Notes: generated by a model from the sequence alone, not told the origin. A DNA stretch of 38,970 nucleotides from an uncultured Elusimicrobium sp. (GCA_902797165.1 CADBRU010000019.1:1-38970), one strand, 5' to 3'; positions 1 to 9,581 are shown, counted from the stretch's first letter. Program-made: numbers and translations.

Positions 1-1
1 A

Positions 2-3000
2 CAAGGAGCACAAATCGGTACAGCATTTAGCGGACTACCGATGGGATGGAGTTGGTTGCCTGTAGTGGCCGGCAGTGAATTATTTGTCGTCCCCGGCGGT
101 GGCGGTTTTGGAGATAAGAGAAGAACCTATTCTTCTTCTCCTCGCAAATCACCTGCTGAAATAGAGGCCCAACAAAGAGCAGATTTTCTCAATTGGCAGC
201 ATAGACAACAACAATACGGAATCAATCAATTTGCTTTACGCACGCAAGGTTGGAATTTACCTTTATGGTTTAATCAACTTGTAAATGCAAATTATTTAAC
301 ATACGTTGCCCCGCGCAAAATGTTGCGCAATCCCTTCTTCCGCAATATGATGGTGGAAGAAGCCAGTCACTTTGTAGATGAGTTTGCCAAATACGTAGTC
401 AAAGAAGGGAAATGGCAAGAGATAAATTTGCGCAGTTGGTTGCGCTCGTTTGCTTATCCGATTGCCGTTCACGGCGGCTATTCCGAGAGTTGGATCAAAG
501 CCTATGTAGCCAATAACACACAGTTGATTTTAGAGGCTGTTCGACAAGCGGAAATCATATTTGATTATGAATTATCCGTTTTGGTGGAAGAAAAAGGAAT
601 TGTGGCCCCGGATGAAGCCATTGACTTGAAAAAAGATTTACTGTTAGCCGCTTTGACGGATGCGGTGGACCAAAGTTCGATTACGGATAAAAAAGGTTTA
701 TTAGTTGCATTTTCTAATTTGCTAGATCAAGCCGGGGCTCAACTTTTACCCAATAATATTGTACTTGGAAAAGTGGACGTCATTGGGGAAGGAACGGGCG
801 ATACAAATTTGGTTGATTCGGAAGGGGCTGAAAGCAATGTATTTACCGATATATTTTCGGAACCTTCCATTGATGAGTTTTACAATAATATATTGGCATT
901 GGCTCAGGCCGGCGAAGACAGCGGCTATCTTTTCTTCTCATTAATTCCGGTAATCGGCAAATTACTCGGCGGTCCCGAACAACGTTTATCTACTCTTACT
1001 CCGGATGCCTTGCAATCTTTGCGTGAGAAACATTTACAAGTATTAATGGCATTTTTGGAAAATCATCCCGATTTCTCCGTAGATAAAGATATCCTTGCTT
1101 CTTTGCAGGATGAAAAAGCGATTGAAGAATATTCCAATAAAGTTGTAGAAGAGATAAAAAACAGTTCTTTGCGTCCGGAAGTAAAGAAAGAAATAATTAA
1201 GATTTGGAAGAACTATGTTAAAGAATATACCAATCAATTGCGCCAAATTTTGGCGGAAGAAGATGCCGCTAATCAATTAATTCCCGTCTATGATAAGAAA
1301 GGCAAATTAATCGGCTATTGGCCTTTGGATGTGGAAGCCGCCCAACATATTAAAGCGCTTCATGACAATCAAAGTATTTATATTCAACTCACAGATAAAG
1401 GAAATTTGGCAGATCTGCGTTTACAAACCACCAACGAAGATAATACCGGGTGGAATAATACAATCATTCGTTCCGATATTGAAATAGATCCCCAAGCACT
1501 TGTTCCTACCAAGTTCGGTTGGAAAAAAGTGATTGAAGGTATTTTGTTGGTTAATAATAAACTCTTCCCGCTGTACGGTATCTATTTGTTGGCCGGGCTG
1601 GGGAACGTATCCTCCATGGTTTCCAACTACGCACAAACTCCCTTTGGCTTAACCGATTCTACGATGTTTATGATGAGCGCTATTTCTTCGCTGAGTATGG
1701 GATTTATGTCCTTTGTGGCGGGTATTTTGCAAAATAGATGGTCCCGCATGGAGGACGGTACCATTAACGGCGCGCGCGGACGTAACCGGACCATGGCAGT
1801 AGGTATTATTTCCTTTGTGCTGGGTATGGTAATTCCTATGCTATTTGGTATGCACGGACAATTGGGAGACGCCACCGCGGCCAAAGAATATGCGCTGTTT
1901 GCCAGTTTTATTATCTTGGGAATTGCGGCCGCATTTATGGATGTGTCTATGAAGCCTATCGTTTTGGCCGCTACGCGCAAGAGTGATTATCAGGCTAAAC
2001 AAGGCTTTTTGAGTGTATTTAAGCAGACGGTCGGTAATGCCGGCAACTATATTCTTCCTCCGGTGGCTGCGGCTTTGGCCAGTTTATTCGGTACCAGTTG
2101 GGATTGGACCATTTACTTCCCGGTGTATGGGGTCTTGGGTGTTACCAGTTTCCTCATTTACTTCCTCTCGGACATGCACCAACAAACCTTGGAACTTTCA
2201 CCCACCGCAGAGAAAAAGCCTCTCTCTGTAGGAAGTACTTTGAAAGAAGTAGTAGGCAACGAACCGTATAAACGTATTATTCGTCAAGGGGTACTTGCTA
2301 CTACGCTGCATGGTATTAATATGGCGGCGTTGGGAACTTATGTAAACCAATTGTTCAGATTAAAAATCGGCGGTTCCTTTGACGCGTTTGCACAACAGAC
2401 AGAAAATGCGGGTAGCGTACTGCAGAATATATGGAATTCGTTAAGTCATTCTTGGTCAGGTTGGTCTTTGTTATTCTATACGTTGCCTATTATTCTGGGT
2501 CGTTATTTCGGTACGAAGTTAATTAAAAACGAAATTAAAATCGGCAACCGCTCTTTAGGAAAGGTAAATCTCGGCACATTGCTCATAGCCAGTGCCTTGG
2601 TAACCAGTGCCGGACTGGCCGCCGTGGCTTTTGCTCCGGAATGGTGGATGCAACTGGTAGGTATTTGTGTGATTGCGCTTGGGCTTACCAACATTTCACC
2701 TATTGTCGGCGGATATACGTCCGACCACACGCGCGATAAGTCCGATGCGGTATCTACCTTATTGTCTGCGACCTCTCTGTTTGTTTTCTTGGGTACTTGG
2801 TTGTTCGGTATTATTAAAGACTTAACTCCCAATCAACCTTGGATACCTTTACTCATACCGGTTGCATTCTTGGCGTATTTGGGCTATTTCGGTTGGGAAA
2901 TTGCCCACGGGACATTAGAAGATAAAACAAAGGCGTCCGACAACACCCAAACAAGCAATGAAGGAGAAACGGAGGAAATAGATTTCTCCAAAGTAACGGA

Positions 3001-6000
3001 TGTAGAAAGCCTGTGGGAAGGGTATGCGCGCTTGCTTAACCGTTTATTGGAAACACAAGGCAAAGAGATCGAAATCAATGAAGCCGATATACAAGCCGCT
3101 TGGGAAGAATGGAAAGAAGAAAACGGTTTTGCAGATGATAAACAAGCCTTAGAAGAAATCTTGCTTTCCGTAAGTGAAATGACGGGAGGAGAATTAATCG
3201 AAGTGCCGGATACGGACGACCCGAATGATCCGGTATTTAAAAAATGGGTAGAAGAACTCGGTAAATTTATTCAAGATAATTTGTTATCTATCGGAATTGT
3301 GGCGGTAGCCGTTTGGGAACTGGCGCAAGTATTAAACGGTGAAGTACCGGATCCTTCTGCACTGCTGGCGGCCGGGATTCCTTTAATGGGTAATCCAATA
3401 ATTGTCAGTGAAGGAAGTGAATTTGAAACTGCCAAAGAAACCGTTAAACAACAATGGGCCGAATTTATGCGCGCGCATAAAGACCATTATGCCGGTCCCA
3501 ATACTTTAATTGCTTTGCAAATGGGTGAAAAATTGATTGAAGCGGCCACTTCTACGGAAGATTTGGCGGTTTATCAAGAAATCTTGTCCAAATTATCGGA
3601 AATGGAATTCGGGCCCGCGTCCGACGGTTCTTTTGCCAAACTGGGCTTTAGAGAAAACAAAGACGGTGTAATTAATGCGGCTGATTTTTATCAGGTGCAT
3701 GAATTTTCCGGTATTCCCAAGCAATGGATCAATTATCGTTTGCCTAATACGATTCGCACCTCCGGCAATTCTACCAAAACACAAGAAATTATCTTGGATA
3801 AAGGGGTGACGACCCTGCAAGTCAGAAACCTTTTGCAAACGATTCGGGCAATTTCCAATACAACCATTCGCATGGGCGCGCACGAATTGGGGATCCTCTC
3901 TACAAGTCTGCGTAAATATAAAAACGGAAATCTGCATGTGCATTTCGAAACCACCGTGCCGGACGAGAACGGCGTCTATTACAATTACATATTGCACATT
4001 AATGCACAAAAGTTGGCAAATAAAAAAGATAACGGACAATTAAAAGCCTTATACACGCAATATTTCGGAGATTTCTTGGATGAAGACAATATCAATTGGA
4101 ATGTCATATTTGATCCGGAGAACGTGGATACGGCCATAAAAATGGAATGGCGATTAAATAAATTTTTCGAGGATAATCCGTATTTGGTCGGTGGAAGTTT
4201 AGCGCTTGCGGGTTTTGCGCTGATAGGAGAGTTGTTTGGCAATGGCGCGGGGGATCCCTCCGTGTTGCAATATGCTTCTATGCTACCTTTACTTCTCCGG
4301 TTGAATTTCGGACTGAGAAAAAACACGATCGACTTTTCCAATGTCAAGCAAGCAGTAAATATATCAGATGATTTGCCGCGCTTGTTATGGAATTTGACAG
4401 ATGCAGAAGGGAAAGATTTGGGTCTTTTGTTAAAATTCGGAACTTCGGCAGAAAAGAAACGCACGCTGAAATACATGCAATTTATCAAGAAAGTAACAAA
4501 AAAGTTTCCGGAAAGATTTTCTTTGTTAGATATACAAATACCTGAGTATGTGGCGGATGGAATGGATGATTTGTCGGGTGATTTGCAAAATCAAATTTTA
4601 CAAGAAAAACAAGAATTAGCCGACGGCTCTGAAATATTTAAGGGAAGGGATTATCCTTTCATCATATCTAAAGTAGATGTGTCCGGGGTTTCTTTGGAAC
4701 AAATAGCCCAAGATCCGTACTGGAAGAGACATTTCGGCGGCAAGTTGCCCACTTGGGAAGAATGGCTGCAAATCCGAGAACTGTTTGCTATGTTAAGAGA
4801 AGCGGGGTTAGAACATACGGACTTGTTGTCTAATATGTTTTTACGCCGTCTGCCTAACGGAAAATTACAAATCACTTTAATCGATTTTGAGGTATTGCCG
4901 AGGGGTTCGGATTCCGAAATTTTGAAAATGTGGGAACTGGAATTGAAAGAAGCCGGCGCCTTTGGAAGAGATATTTATAGCCCCGGTGAAAATATTGATC
5001 ATACTTTTACAAGACATTTTGATCGGTCCATGGAAGATAGTAGATATCAGTTGATGTATTTCCTGTCCCGCTATCAAGAAGGGTTACTCGGCGTTGCTTT
5101 GTTAGGTATGTGGGGGCTGAGTCAATGGTTGTTAGGAGCAGATGACGCAAGCAATATATTGTTGGCCGGATCGGTTTTGCCTTTATTATCGCAATTCAAT
5201 TTAATTCCTTTTGATTTAAATGCTTCGGAACCGTTTAGTATAGATGTGGAAAAGGACGAGGATGCCGTTTCTTTGCCCAGTATGATTTTGACCGATGATT
5301 ATCAAACACAAGAAAGACTGCGTTTGTTAAGCAATATGCCTCTAGAGGAGGTTCAAGAGTTGTTCGCGGGATTTAGAGGGATGAACATTTCTTTAAAAGA
5401 GGTAGAACATATTTTAAAATCCGGGTTGGAAACGAATAAATCTCGTTTTAACAAAATTTATTTTGCGCAATACTTATTGGGCGGTTACACGGAGAGTGAA
5501 TACAGGCAACTCATTGGAGACGGAAAAATATTAGAGGCTTCTATGGAGGGGGCTGTTCCGTTTAATTATATGGGCTATAGCGGTACTCCGGTGCTGATCG
5601 GTTTAAAACCGGGATTAACTGCCTCTGAAAAAGACGACGCTAACGCTTCCATGATTTTTGACCAAAATATCGCGGCGGATCAACTGGTAGTCTTTGCATT
5701 GCTAGAACATAACGGGCAAGAGGGTTGGTACCAACTTTCTTTAGGGGAAGAAGGAACGTTGACGGCTACCCCGATTCACGAATATGTAGCGCAATCTTAT
5801 GTAGAGAAAGGTTTGAATGCTTTGGGAGAAGCAGTGAATACGGATTTATCCGATGAATACCCTGCAAGATCTAATCCGTCTTTGGCATGGCTGTTTGAAG
5901 AACCGAATACGTCCGTCTTAAATTGGAACGATGTGTCCGGTGCCCATGCGGATAGAGAATCTATTTTGACTTGGAAATTGAGTGATTATGCAAAGAATAC

Positions 6001-7486
6001 AATGGGCTATGCCAAGTACAGCACCAAAGGGGAATTAAGACGTACACAACAATTTGCCCGGTTAATGAAACTTTATCAGTGGAAAGCGCAATTTGATTTG
6101 ATCAATTTTATCTATCCGGAAGTGTTGGCAGAAAATCTGGAAGTTCTGCCGGCTTATATTCAACGCAGAATAGCGTCCGAGAAAGAAATGGCCGCTCAGT
6201 ATCAGGGAATACACCGGCTTTATCCTGACTCTGAAATTCCCTTTATTTTATCTGAGGTAAATATGCCGAAGATCTCTTTGCAACAGTGGATTGATAACCC
6301 GGCTCTGATTGCTCAGTCACTTAACAATCAACCCATTACCAAACAAGAGTGGGACCAAATTTGTGCTTTCTTTAATCAGTTGCATGCCGCGGGTTTTGAA
6401 TATTCCAAATTGTTGGAAGCGGGATTTATCACGCGCAACGCAGAGGGTAAATTAGAACTGGGGCTGGGAAATTTCAAATTCGGCAAAAAAGATTCGGATG
6501 ATGATGCCTTACGGCTTATAGAGAAAAAGTTACTCGATGCCCAAATGCTGGAAGCCCCGTCTGAGCAAATTGTTCCGAGTTTGTGGGACAGCCTTACCGG
6601 TTTTGTATCGGAACATAGCGGAGAATTGTTTAGTGCCTTAGTATTAGGTATGTTTGGTTTGGGCACCTTATTTGATCTGGTACCTACGGATGTGGGTTGG
6701 GTGATGGCCGCCTTGCCTCTTTTGGCTATGCCCGCCGGGAATAATCAGCCTGATTTAAATTCGGTTAACAAAGCCATTATGCTTGATAAATATCATTTGG
6801 TGTGGCGCTTAGTAAATACCTTTTTGGGTGAAAGAGTAGGCTATGGCAAATGGGGCAGCCCGCTTGAGTTAAGCCGCACCAAACGCTTTGTCAGTAAATT
6901 GCAAGAGCCGGAATTTTTGGAACGGTTTTATTTACTGGATATACAGTATCCGGTAGTATTAGGAGAAGGAATAGAGGTCTTGCCCGAAGAAATTCAACAT
7001 AAAATGCTGGTAGATAGAAATGCCGCAGGGGATTTGGGAACCGTACGAGATTTTAATAATCGGGCGGATGTCTTCTTTGTGCTTTCCTCGGTTCCTGTGA
7101 TAGGGCTTACATTAAAAGACTATCGAAATTCCGGTAGAAATGCCATGAGTGCTGCATTGGGCGGCAAGCCGATTACCTCGGCCGAATGGAAACAAGTAAT
7201 AGGTTTTATTTTTGCCTTGTATAAAGCGGGTTTGGAACATACAGATTTATTAAATAATTTGTACATCGGGCGTAATAGGGACGGGAAATTACAAATTACT
7301 TTGTTAGATTTTGAACTGATAGTGCCAAACACCGACGCCAAAGTGATGATGGGGTGGGAAGAAAGTTTATTTAAAGATGAACTACTGGATCTAGATAATT
7401 CGACCATTCCGCAAGATCAATGGGAATGGTTGCAGGGGTCTTTGGGAATTAACTTCGATGATATCCTGTACGAATACGGTGATTGA
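2..7486 (+). CDS. Giant MFS-type membrane protein with three tandem kinase-like domains (5' partial)
   Basis: The frame is open from base 2, so the gene begins upstream; the first ATG is at 41 and residues are numbered from it (2481 aa). Residues 1-490 are largely soluble and unrecognised. Residues about 490-950 form a polytopic region like a 12-helix MFS transporter, with a loop (GILQNRWSR...GRNR) resembling the MFS loop 2-3 motif. After an acidic linker come four similar membrane hairpins, near 1081-1122, 1380-1421, 1681-1719 and 2196-2235, three containing LPLL. The last three are followed by kinase-like units with a conserved Lys (K1465, K1992, K2270), then 127-130 residues later a catalytic-loop-like motif (H1592-T-D1594, Y2121-S-K2123, H2400-T-D2402), then exactly 23 residues on IDFE, GNFK or LDFE. 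The middle copy has lost all acidic residues. The Asn in HTDLLSN lies at D+4 instead of the usual D+5, so the kinase fold is inferred and activity unproven. Substrate unknown. Its last 70 bases overlap the convergent PHP gene. Confidence 0.7.
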   Translation, partial: QGAQIGTAFSGLPMGWSWLPVVAGSELFVVPGGGGFGDKRRTYSSSPRKSPAEIEAQQRADFLNWQHRQQQYGINQFALRTQGWNLPLWFNQLVNANYLTYVAPRKMLRNPFFRNMMVEEASHFVDEFAKYVVKEGKWQEINLRSWLRSFAYPIAVHGGYSESWIKAYVANNTQLILEAVRQAEIIFDYELSVLVEEKGIVAPDEAIDLKKDLLLAALTDAVDQSSITDKKGLLVAFSNLLDQAGAQLLPNNIVLGKVDVIGEGTGDTNLVDSEGAESNVFTDIFSEPSIDEFYNNILALAQAGEDSGYLFFSLIPVIGKLLGGPEQRLSTLTPDALQSLREKHLQVLMAFLENHPDFSVDKDILASLQDEKAIEEYSNKVVEEIKNSSLRPEVKKEIIKIWKNYVKEYTNQLRQILAEEDAANQLIPVYDKKGKLIGYWPLDVEAAQHIKALHDNQSIYIQLTDKGNLADLRLQTTNEDNTGWNNTIIRSDIEIDPQALVPTKFGWKKVIEGILLVNNKLFPLYGIYLLAGLGNVSSMVSNYAQTPFGLTDSTMFMMSAISSLSMGFMSFVAGILQNRWSRMEDGTINGARGRNRTMAVGIISFVLGMVIPMLFGMHGQLGDATAAKEYALFASFIILGIAAAFMDVSMKPIVLAATRKSDYQAKQGFLSVFKQTVGNAGNYILPPVAAALASLFGTSWDWTIYFPVYGVLGVTSFLIYFLSDMHQQTLELSPTAEKKPLSVGSTLKEVVGNEPYKRIIRQGVLATTLHGINMAALGTYVNQLFRLKIGGSFDAFAQQTENAGSVLQNIWNSLSHSWSGWSLLFYTLPIILGRYFGTKLIKNEIKIGNRSLGKVNLGTLLIASALVTSAGLAAVAFAPEWWMQLVGICVIALGLTNISPIVGGYTSDHTRDKSDAVSTLLSATSLFVFLGTWLFGIIKDLTPNQPWIPLLIPVAFLAYLGYFGWEIAHGTLEDKTKASDNTQTSNEGETEEIDFSKVTDVESLWEGYARLLNRLLETQGKEIEINEADIQAAWEEWKEENGFADDKQALEEILLSVSEMTGGELIEVPDTDDPNDPVFKKWVEELGKFIQDNLLSIGIVAVAVWELAQVLNGEVPDPSALLAAGIPLMGNPIIVSEGSEFETAKETVKQQWAEFMRAHKDHYAGPNTLIALQMGEKLIEAATSTEDLAVYQEILSKLSEMEFGPASDGSFAKLGFRENKDGVINAADFYQVHEFSGIPKQWINYRLPNTIRTSGNSTKTQEIILDKGVTTLQVRNLLQTIRAISNTTIRMGAHELGILSTSLRKYKNGNLHVHFETTVPDENGVYYNYILHINAQKLANKKDNGQLKALYTQYFGDFLDEDNINWNVIFDPENVDTAIKMEWRLNKFFEDNPYLVGGSLALAGFALIGELFGNGAGDPSVLQYASMLPLLLRLNFGLRKNTIDFSNVKQAVNISDDLPRLLWNLTDAEGKDLGLLLKFGTSAEKKRTLKYMQFIKKVTKKFPERFSLLDIQIPEYVADGMDDLSGDLQNQILQEKQELADGSEIFKGRDYPFIISKVDVSGVSLEQIAQDPYWKRHFGGKLPTWEEWLQIRELFAMLREAGLEHTDLLSNMFLRRLPNGKLQITLIDFEVLPRGSDSEILKMWELELKEAGAFGRDIYSPGENIDHTFTRHFDRSMEDSRYQLMYFLSRYQEGLLGVALLGMWGLSQWLLGADDASNILLAGSVLPLLSQFNLIPFDLNASEPFSIDVEKDEDAVSLPSMILTDDYQTQERLRLLSNMPLEEVQELFAGFRGMNISLKEVEHILKSGLETNKSRFNKIYFAQYLLGGYTESEYRQLIGDGKILEASMEGAVPFNYMGYSGTPVLIGLKPGLTASEKDDANASMIFDQNIAADQLVVFALLEHNGQEGWYQLSLGEEGTLTATPIHEYVAQSYVEKGLNALGEAVNTDLSDEYPARSNPSLAWLFEEPNTSVLNWNDVSGAHADRESILTWKLSDYAKNTMGYAKYSTKGELRRTQQFARLMKLYQWKAQFDLINFIYPEVLAENLEVLPAYIQRRIASEKEMAAQYQGIHRLYPDSEIPFILSEVNMPKISLQQWIDNPALIAQSLNNQPITKQEWDQICAFFNQLHAAGFEYSKLLEAGFITRNAEGKLELGLGNFKFGKKDSDDDALRLIEKKLLDAQMLEAPSEQIVPSLWDSLTGFVSEHSGELFSALVLGMFGLGTLFDLVPTDVGWVMAALPLLAMPAGNNQPDLNSVNKAIMLDKYHLVWRLVNTFLGERVGYGKWGSPLELSRTKRFVSKLQEPEFLERFYLLDIQYPVVLGEGIEVLPEEIQHKMLVDRNAAGDLGTVRDFNNRADVFFVLSSVPVIGLTLKDYRNSGRNAMSAALGGKPITSAEWKQVIGFIFALYKAGLEHTDLLNNLYIGRNRDGKLQITLLDFELIVPNTDAKVMMGWEESLFKDELLDLDNSTIPQDQWEWLQGSLGINFDDILYEYGD

Positions 7487-8253
7487 ACATTCATCCCCAG
7501 TGAAGTAATACGGCCCGCACTGGGCCCGTGATAATCAGATCCCGCCGTAGCAAATAAATCATATTTGCGAGCAATTTTTAATAATTCTTGTTTGAGTGTG
7601 TAACTGTGGGACGGATAAAATACCTCGAGCCCATCTAACCCGGCTTCTACCCAAGCCGGGAAATTCCACACTTCTTTTGTAAGGCCGGGGTGGGCAATAA
7701 CGGCAAGCCCTCCGGCTTTTTTAATCTCTTTAATGGCTTCTATTACGGTTACCCCGGCGGAAGGCACATAACCTACTTTTCCGGGTACCAAATACTGACG
7801 GAATCCTTCCGGACGATTGGGAACGATTTTTTTAAGTTTAAGCACATCGGCCACATGCGCCCGCGAGACAGTATTAGGGGCTCTTTTAAGTACTTCTTCT
7901 ACAGTAATATCAAGGCCGCTCTCAGCCAGTTGTTGTATGATTTGCTTAATTCTATTGAGCCGATTTTGACGGTTATTTTGCAAAAACTGCTGGAAGTGGG
8001 TATTGTTCAAATCGATGTTGTAAGCCAAAAAATGCAAATGATCATGTTCGCGGGTGCTGATTTCCACGGCGGGGACAAATTGGATATTGTATTTTTCGCA
8101 AGCCGCCTTGGCACGTAAGACTCCGGCCGTAGTATCATGGTCGGCAAGGGCAAATATTTTTACCCCGGCTTTGGCAGCCTCCCGTACCACCTCTTCGGGG
8201 GAGGTAGTGCCATCGGAAAAAATAGAATGAGTATGCAGGTCTACTTTGAGCAT
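7417..8253 (-). CDS. PHP-domain phosphoesterase (YciV/RNase AM-like)
   Basis: The 278 aa product belongs to the PHP family of metal-dependent phosphoesterases, closest in layout to YciV/TrpH proteins that hydrolyse 3',5'-nucleoside bisphosphates or trim short RNA 5' ends. Metal-ligand motifs are in order: DLHTHSIFSDG at the N-terminus, ADHDT, a central EISTREHDHLHFL stretch, AVIAHPG and GSDYHG near the C-terminus. No signal peptide is seen, so it is cytoplasmic. The start codon shares a base with the stop of the upstream nfu gene (TAATG), pointing to translational coupling. The final ~23 residues after SDYHGPSAGRITSLG run into antisense sequence of the giant gene, a 70-base tail-to-tail overlap, so this tail is probably a poorly constrained extension. 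Exact substrate is inferred from the family only. Confidence 0.85.
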   Translation of the reverse strand: MLKVDLHTHSIFSDGTTSPEEVVREAAKAGVKIFALADHDTTAGVLRAKAACEKYNIQFVPAVEISTREHDHLHFLAYNIDLNNTHFQQFLQNNRQNRLNRIKQIIQQLAESGLDITVEEVLKRAPNTVSRAHVADVLKLKKIVPNRPEGFRQYLVPGKVGYVPSAGVTVIEAIKEIKKAGGLAVIAHPGLTKEVWNFPAWVEAGLDGLEVFYPSHSYTLKQELLKIARKYDLFATAGSDYHGPSAGRITSLGMNVQSPYSYRISSKLIPKDPCNHSH

Positions 8254-8477
8254 TAAACGCGCTCTACGGCAGTTACACCGGGTACCACTTCTTTAATTTT
8301 GCGTTCTACCACTGCTTTGAGGGTCATTTGGGCGGCCGGGCATCCTCCGCAGCGTCCTTTTAACCCCACCGTTACGATCCCGGTTTTTTCATCAACGCTG
8401 ATTAATTGGATATCTCCTCCGTCGGCTTGCAGGATGGGGCGGATTTGATTAATGACGTTTTCCACTTGTTCTTTCAT
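8253..8477 (-). CDS. nfu: NifU-like Fe-S cluster scaffold domain protein
   Basis: This 74 aa protein consists only of the Nfu domain, the C-terminal part of NifU that carries and transfers Fe-S clusters to apoproteins in the cytoplasm. It has ILQADGGDIQL and the cluster-binding CxxC (C43-GG-C46) in GRCGGCPAAQ. The length fits single-domain Nfu proteins. An AGGAG ribosome site sits 7-8 bases before the ATG. It is the first gene of a two-gene minus-strand unit with the PHP phosphoesterase. No other Fe-S assembly genes are in the window. Confidence 0.93.
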   Translation of the reverse strand: MKEQVENVINQIRPILQADGGDIQLISVDEKTGIVTVGLKGRCGGCPAAQMTLKAVVERKIKEVVPGVTAVERV

Positions 8478-8503
8478 AAATAACTCCTAAAAGGTTTTCT
8501 CTT

Positions 8504-8509
8504 ATTATA
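8504..8509 (-). promoter_or_regulatory. Putative -10 box of the nfu-PHP unit
   Basis: TATAAT reading leftward at 8509-8504, about 27 bases before the nfu start. No convincing -35 element lies at 16-18 bases, so the call rests on the perfect -10 and its position. Confidence 0.4.
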
Positions 8510-8536
8510 TCTTTTTGTAAGCAGTAATAAAAAGGC

Positions 8537-8567
8537 TTGCCAAACCTGACTTTATATTTGCTATACT
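8537..8567 (+). promoter_or_regulatory. Putative extended -10 promoter for the SH3-domain gene
   Basis: TGCTATACT at 8559-8567 is an extended -10 (TGN plus TATACT). TTGCCA at 8537-8542 is a possible -35 but the spacer is 19, longer than optimal, which suits an extended -10 promoter. Expected start of transcription is near 8574, leaving a leader of about 36 bases before the ATG at 8610. Confidence 0.5.
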
Positions 8568-8609
8568 AATAATATAGAATTATTTTTGTCAGTAAGGAGA
8601 AACAGAATC

Positions 8610-9074
8610 ATGAAAAAACTAGCAGTCGCAGTGTTGTTAATCGGTTTATGCATGCCTGCTTTTGCGCAGAAGTATGCCAGTATTAATGCCACCAAGGCAA
8701 ATATCCGCAAGTGCGCCGGCACGAAATGCGCCGTTAAATGGTATGCATGGAAATATACCCCGGTCGTTATGTTGCAAACCAATGCAGATAAAGATTGGGT
8801 AGAAATTAAAGATTTTGAAGGATTTACCGGTTGGGTATCCGCTTCCTTATTGAGCCCCAATGGCGGTATGTCTGCCAAAATTGATTTGAACGTACGCAAA
8901 GGACCGGGTACCAGCAATGAAGTGGTTTGCACGGTCGAAAAAGGCTATCCGTTTAAATATATCTCCAAAAAAGGTTCTTGGATCGAAGTAGAAGACGATC
9001 CGGCCAACCCGAAACAAGGCAAATGCCATGGTTGGGTATATAACCAAAACTTGTGGGGATTCTTTAAGCAATAA
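8610..9074 (+). CDS. Exported bacterial SH3-domain protein
   Basis: The start is the ATG at 8610, 9 bases after AAGGAGA; a TTG 24 bases upstream in the same frame has no ribosome site. The 154 aa product begins with a signal peptide (MKKLAVAVLLIGLCMPAFA, cleavage predicted before Q20). The mature part holds two SH3b-like repeats, roughly residues 24-82 and 87-150: each has the pattern N-(I/V)-RK-C/GPG...K/E...W(I/V)E(I/V)...GWV. Such domains bind peptidoglycan or peptides in the periplasm. Cysteines C33 and C38 occur in RKCAGTKCAV, with two more later, and may form disulfides. The next gene starts 19 bases downstream. Specific role unknown. Confidence 0.8.
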   Translation: MKKLAVAVLLIGLCMPAFAQKYASINATKANIRKCAGTKCAVKWYAWKYTPVVMLQTNADKDWVEIKDFEGFTGWVSASLLSPNGGMSAKIDLNVRKGPGTSNEVVCTVEKGYPFKYISKKGSWIEVEDDPANPKQGKCHGWVYNQNLWGFFKQ

Positions 9075-9093
9075 GTTGTAGCCGGTACGTATT

Positions 9094-9564
9094 ATGAAAA
9101 AAGTTTTATTAGCAGCAGTGCTGGTCAGTGTAATTGCTTGTGTTTTTTGCGCTACGCGTAAAGTACAAGAAGCACGCTTTTATATTACCGGTACGGTAGA
9201 AGTGCCGGAACGTTTAACAAAAGTGGCGCAAGCGGATAATAATTCTTGCTCCATTATTGTTAAAAATGCCGCAGATGTGCCGGTAGCCATTAAACGGGTC
9301 GTAAATCCTAAATTCCCGCTTTCTTTTGAACTAAAAGAAGAAGATTTGCTGGCTTCCAATGTAGAAGGTAATTTGAAATTGGAAGTGCAAATCAACAATC
9401 ACGGGAAATTGGGCGTCATTAAAGAAGGTGATATTTTCGGTTCTGCCGAAAATATGATTAAACCCACCAGCAAAGATGTACTGGTGCAAGCCGATAAAAT
9501 GACCGGTATGCCCAAATTGGCCAAAACCAGCCGCGGCAATTTCTTCCGCACCGCTGCGCGGTAA
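9094..9564 (+). CDS. Exported small protein resembling the CcmH C-terminal domain
   Basis: A 156 aa protein with an N-terminal export signal; V-I-A-C at residues 13-16 could be a lipobox, making it a possible lipoprotein, otherwise cleavage may follow the FCA further on. The mature region (GTVEVPERLTKVA, then SIIVKNAADVPVAIKRV, then FPLSFELKEEDLL, KLEVQINNHGKLGVIKEGDIFG) follows the order of the beta-sandwich domain found at the C-terminus of cytochrome c biogenesis protein CcmH/CycH: sugar-like AAD-x-PVAIKR, a FxL-DD-type strand, and a xxGDIFG end. No haem-lyase partner or TPR is present, so the role is unknown. The link to CcmH is pattern recognition only. It is probably cotranscribed with the upstream SH3 gene and ends before a strong terminator. 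Confidence 0.65.
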   Translation: MKKVLLAAVLVSVIACVFCATRKVQEARFYITGTVEVPERLTKVAQADNNSCSIIVKNAADVPVAIKRVVNPKFPLSFELKEEDLLASNVEGNLKLEVQINNHGKLGVIKEGDIFGSAENMIKPTSKDVLVQADKMTGMPKLAKTSRGNFFRTAAR

Positions 9565-9581
9565 ATTAGATTTAGTAAAAC

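Noticed and set aside
3593..4488. Antisense frames of 148 and 167 codons within the giant gene
   Set aside because: They lie fully opposite a coding frame with strong domain signal, have no ribosome site and give no recognisable protein; they follow from codon composition of the sense strand.
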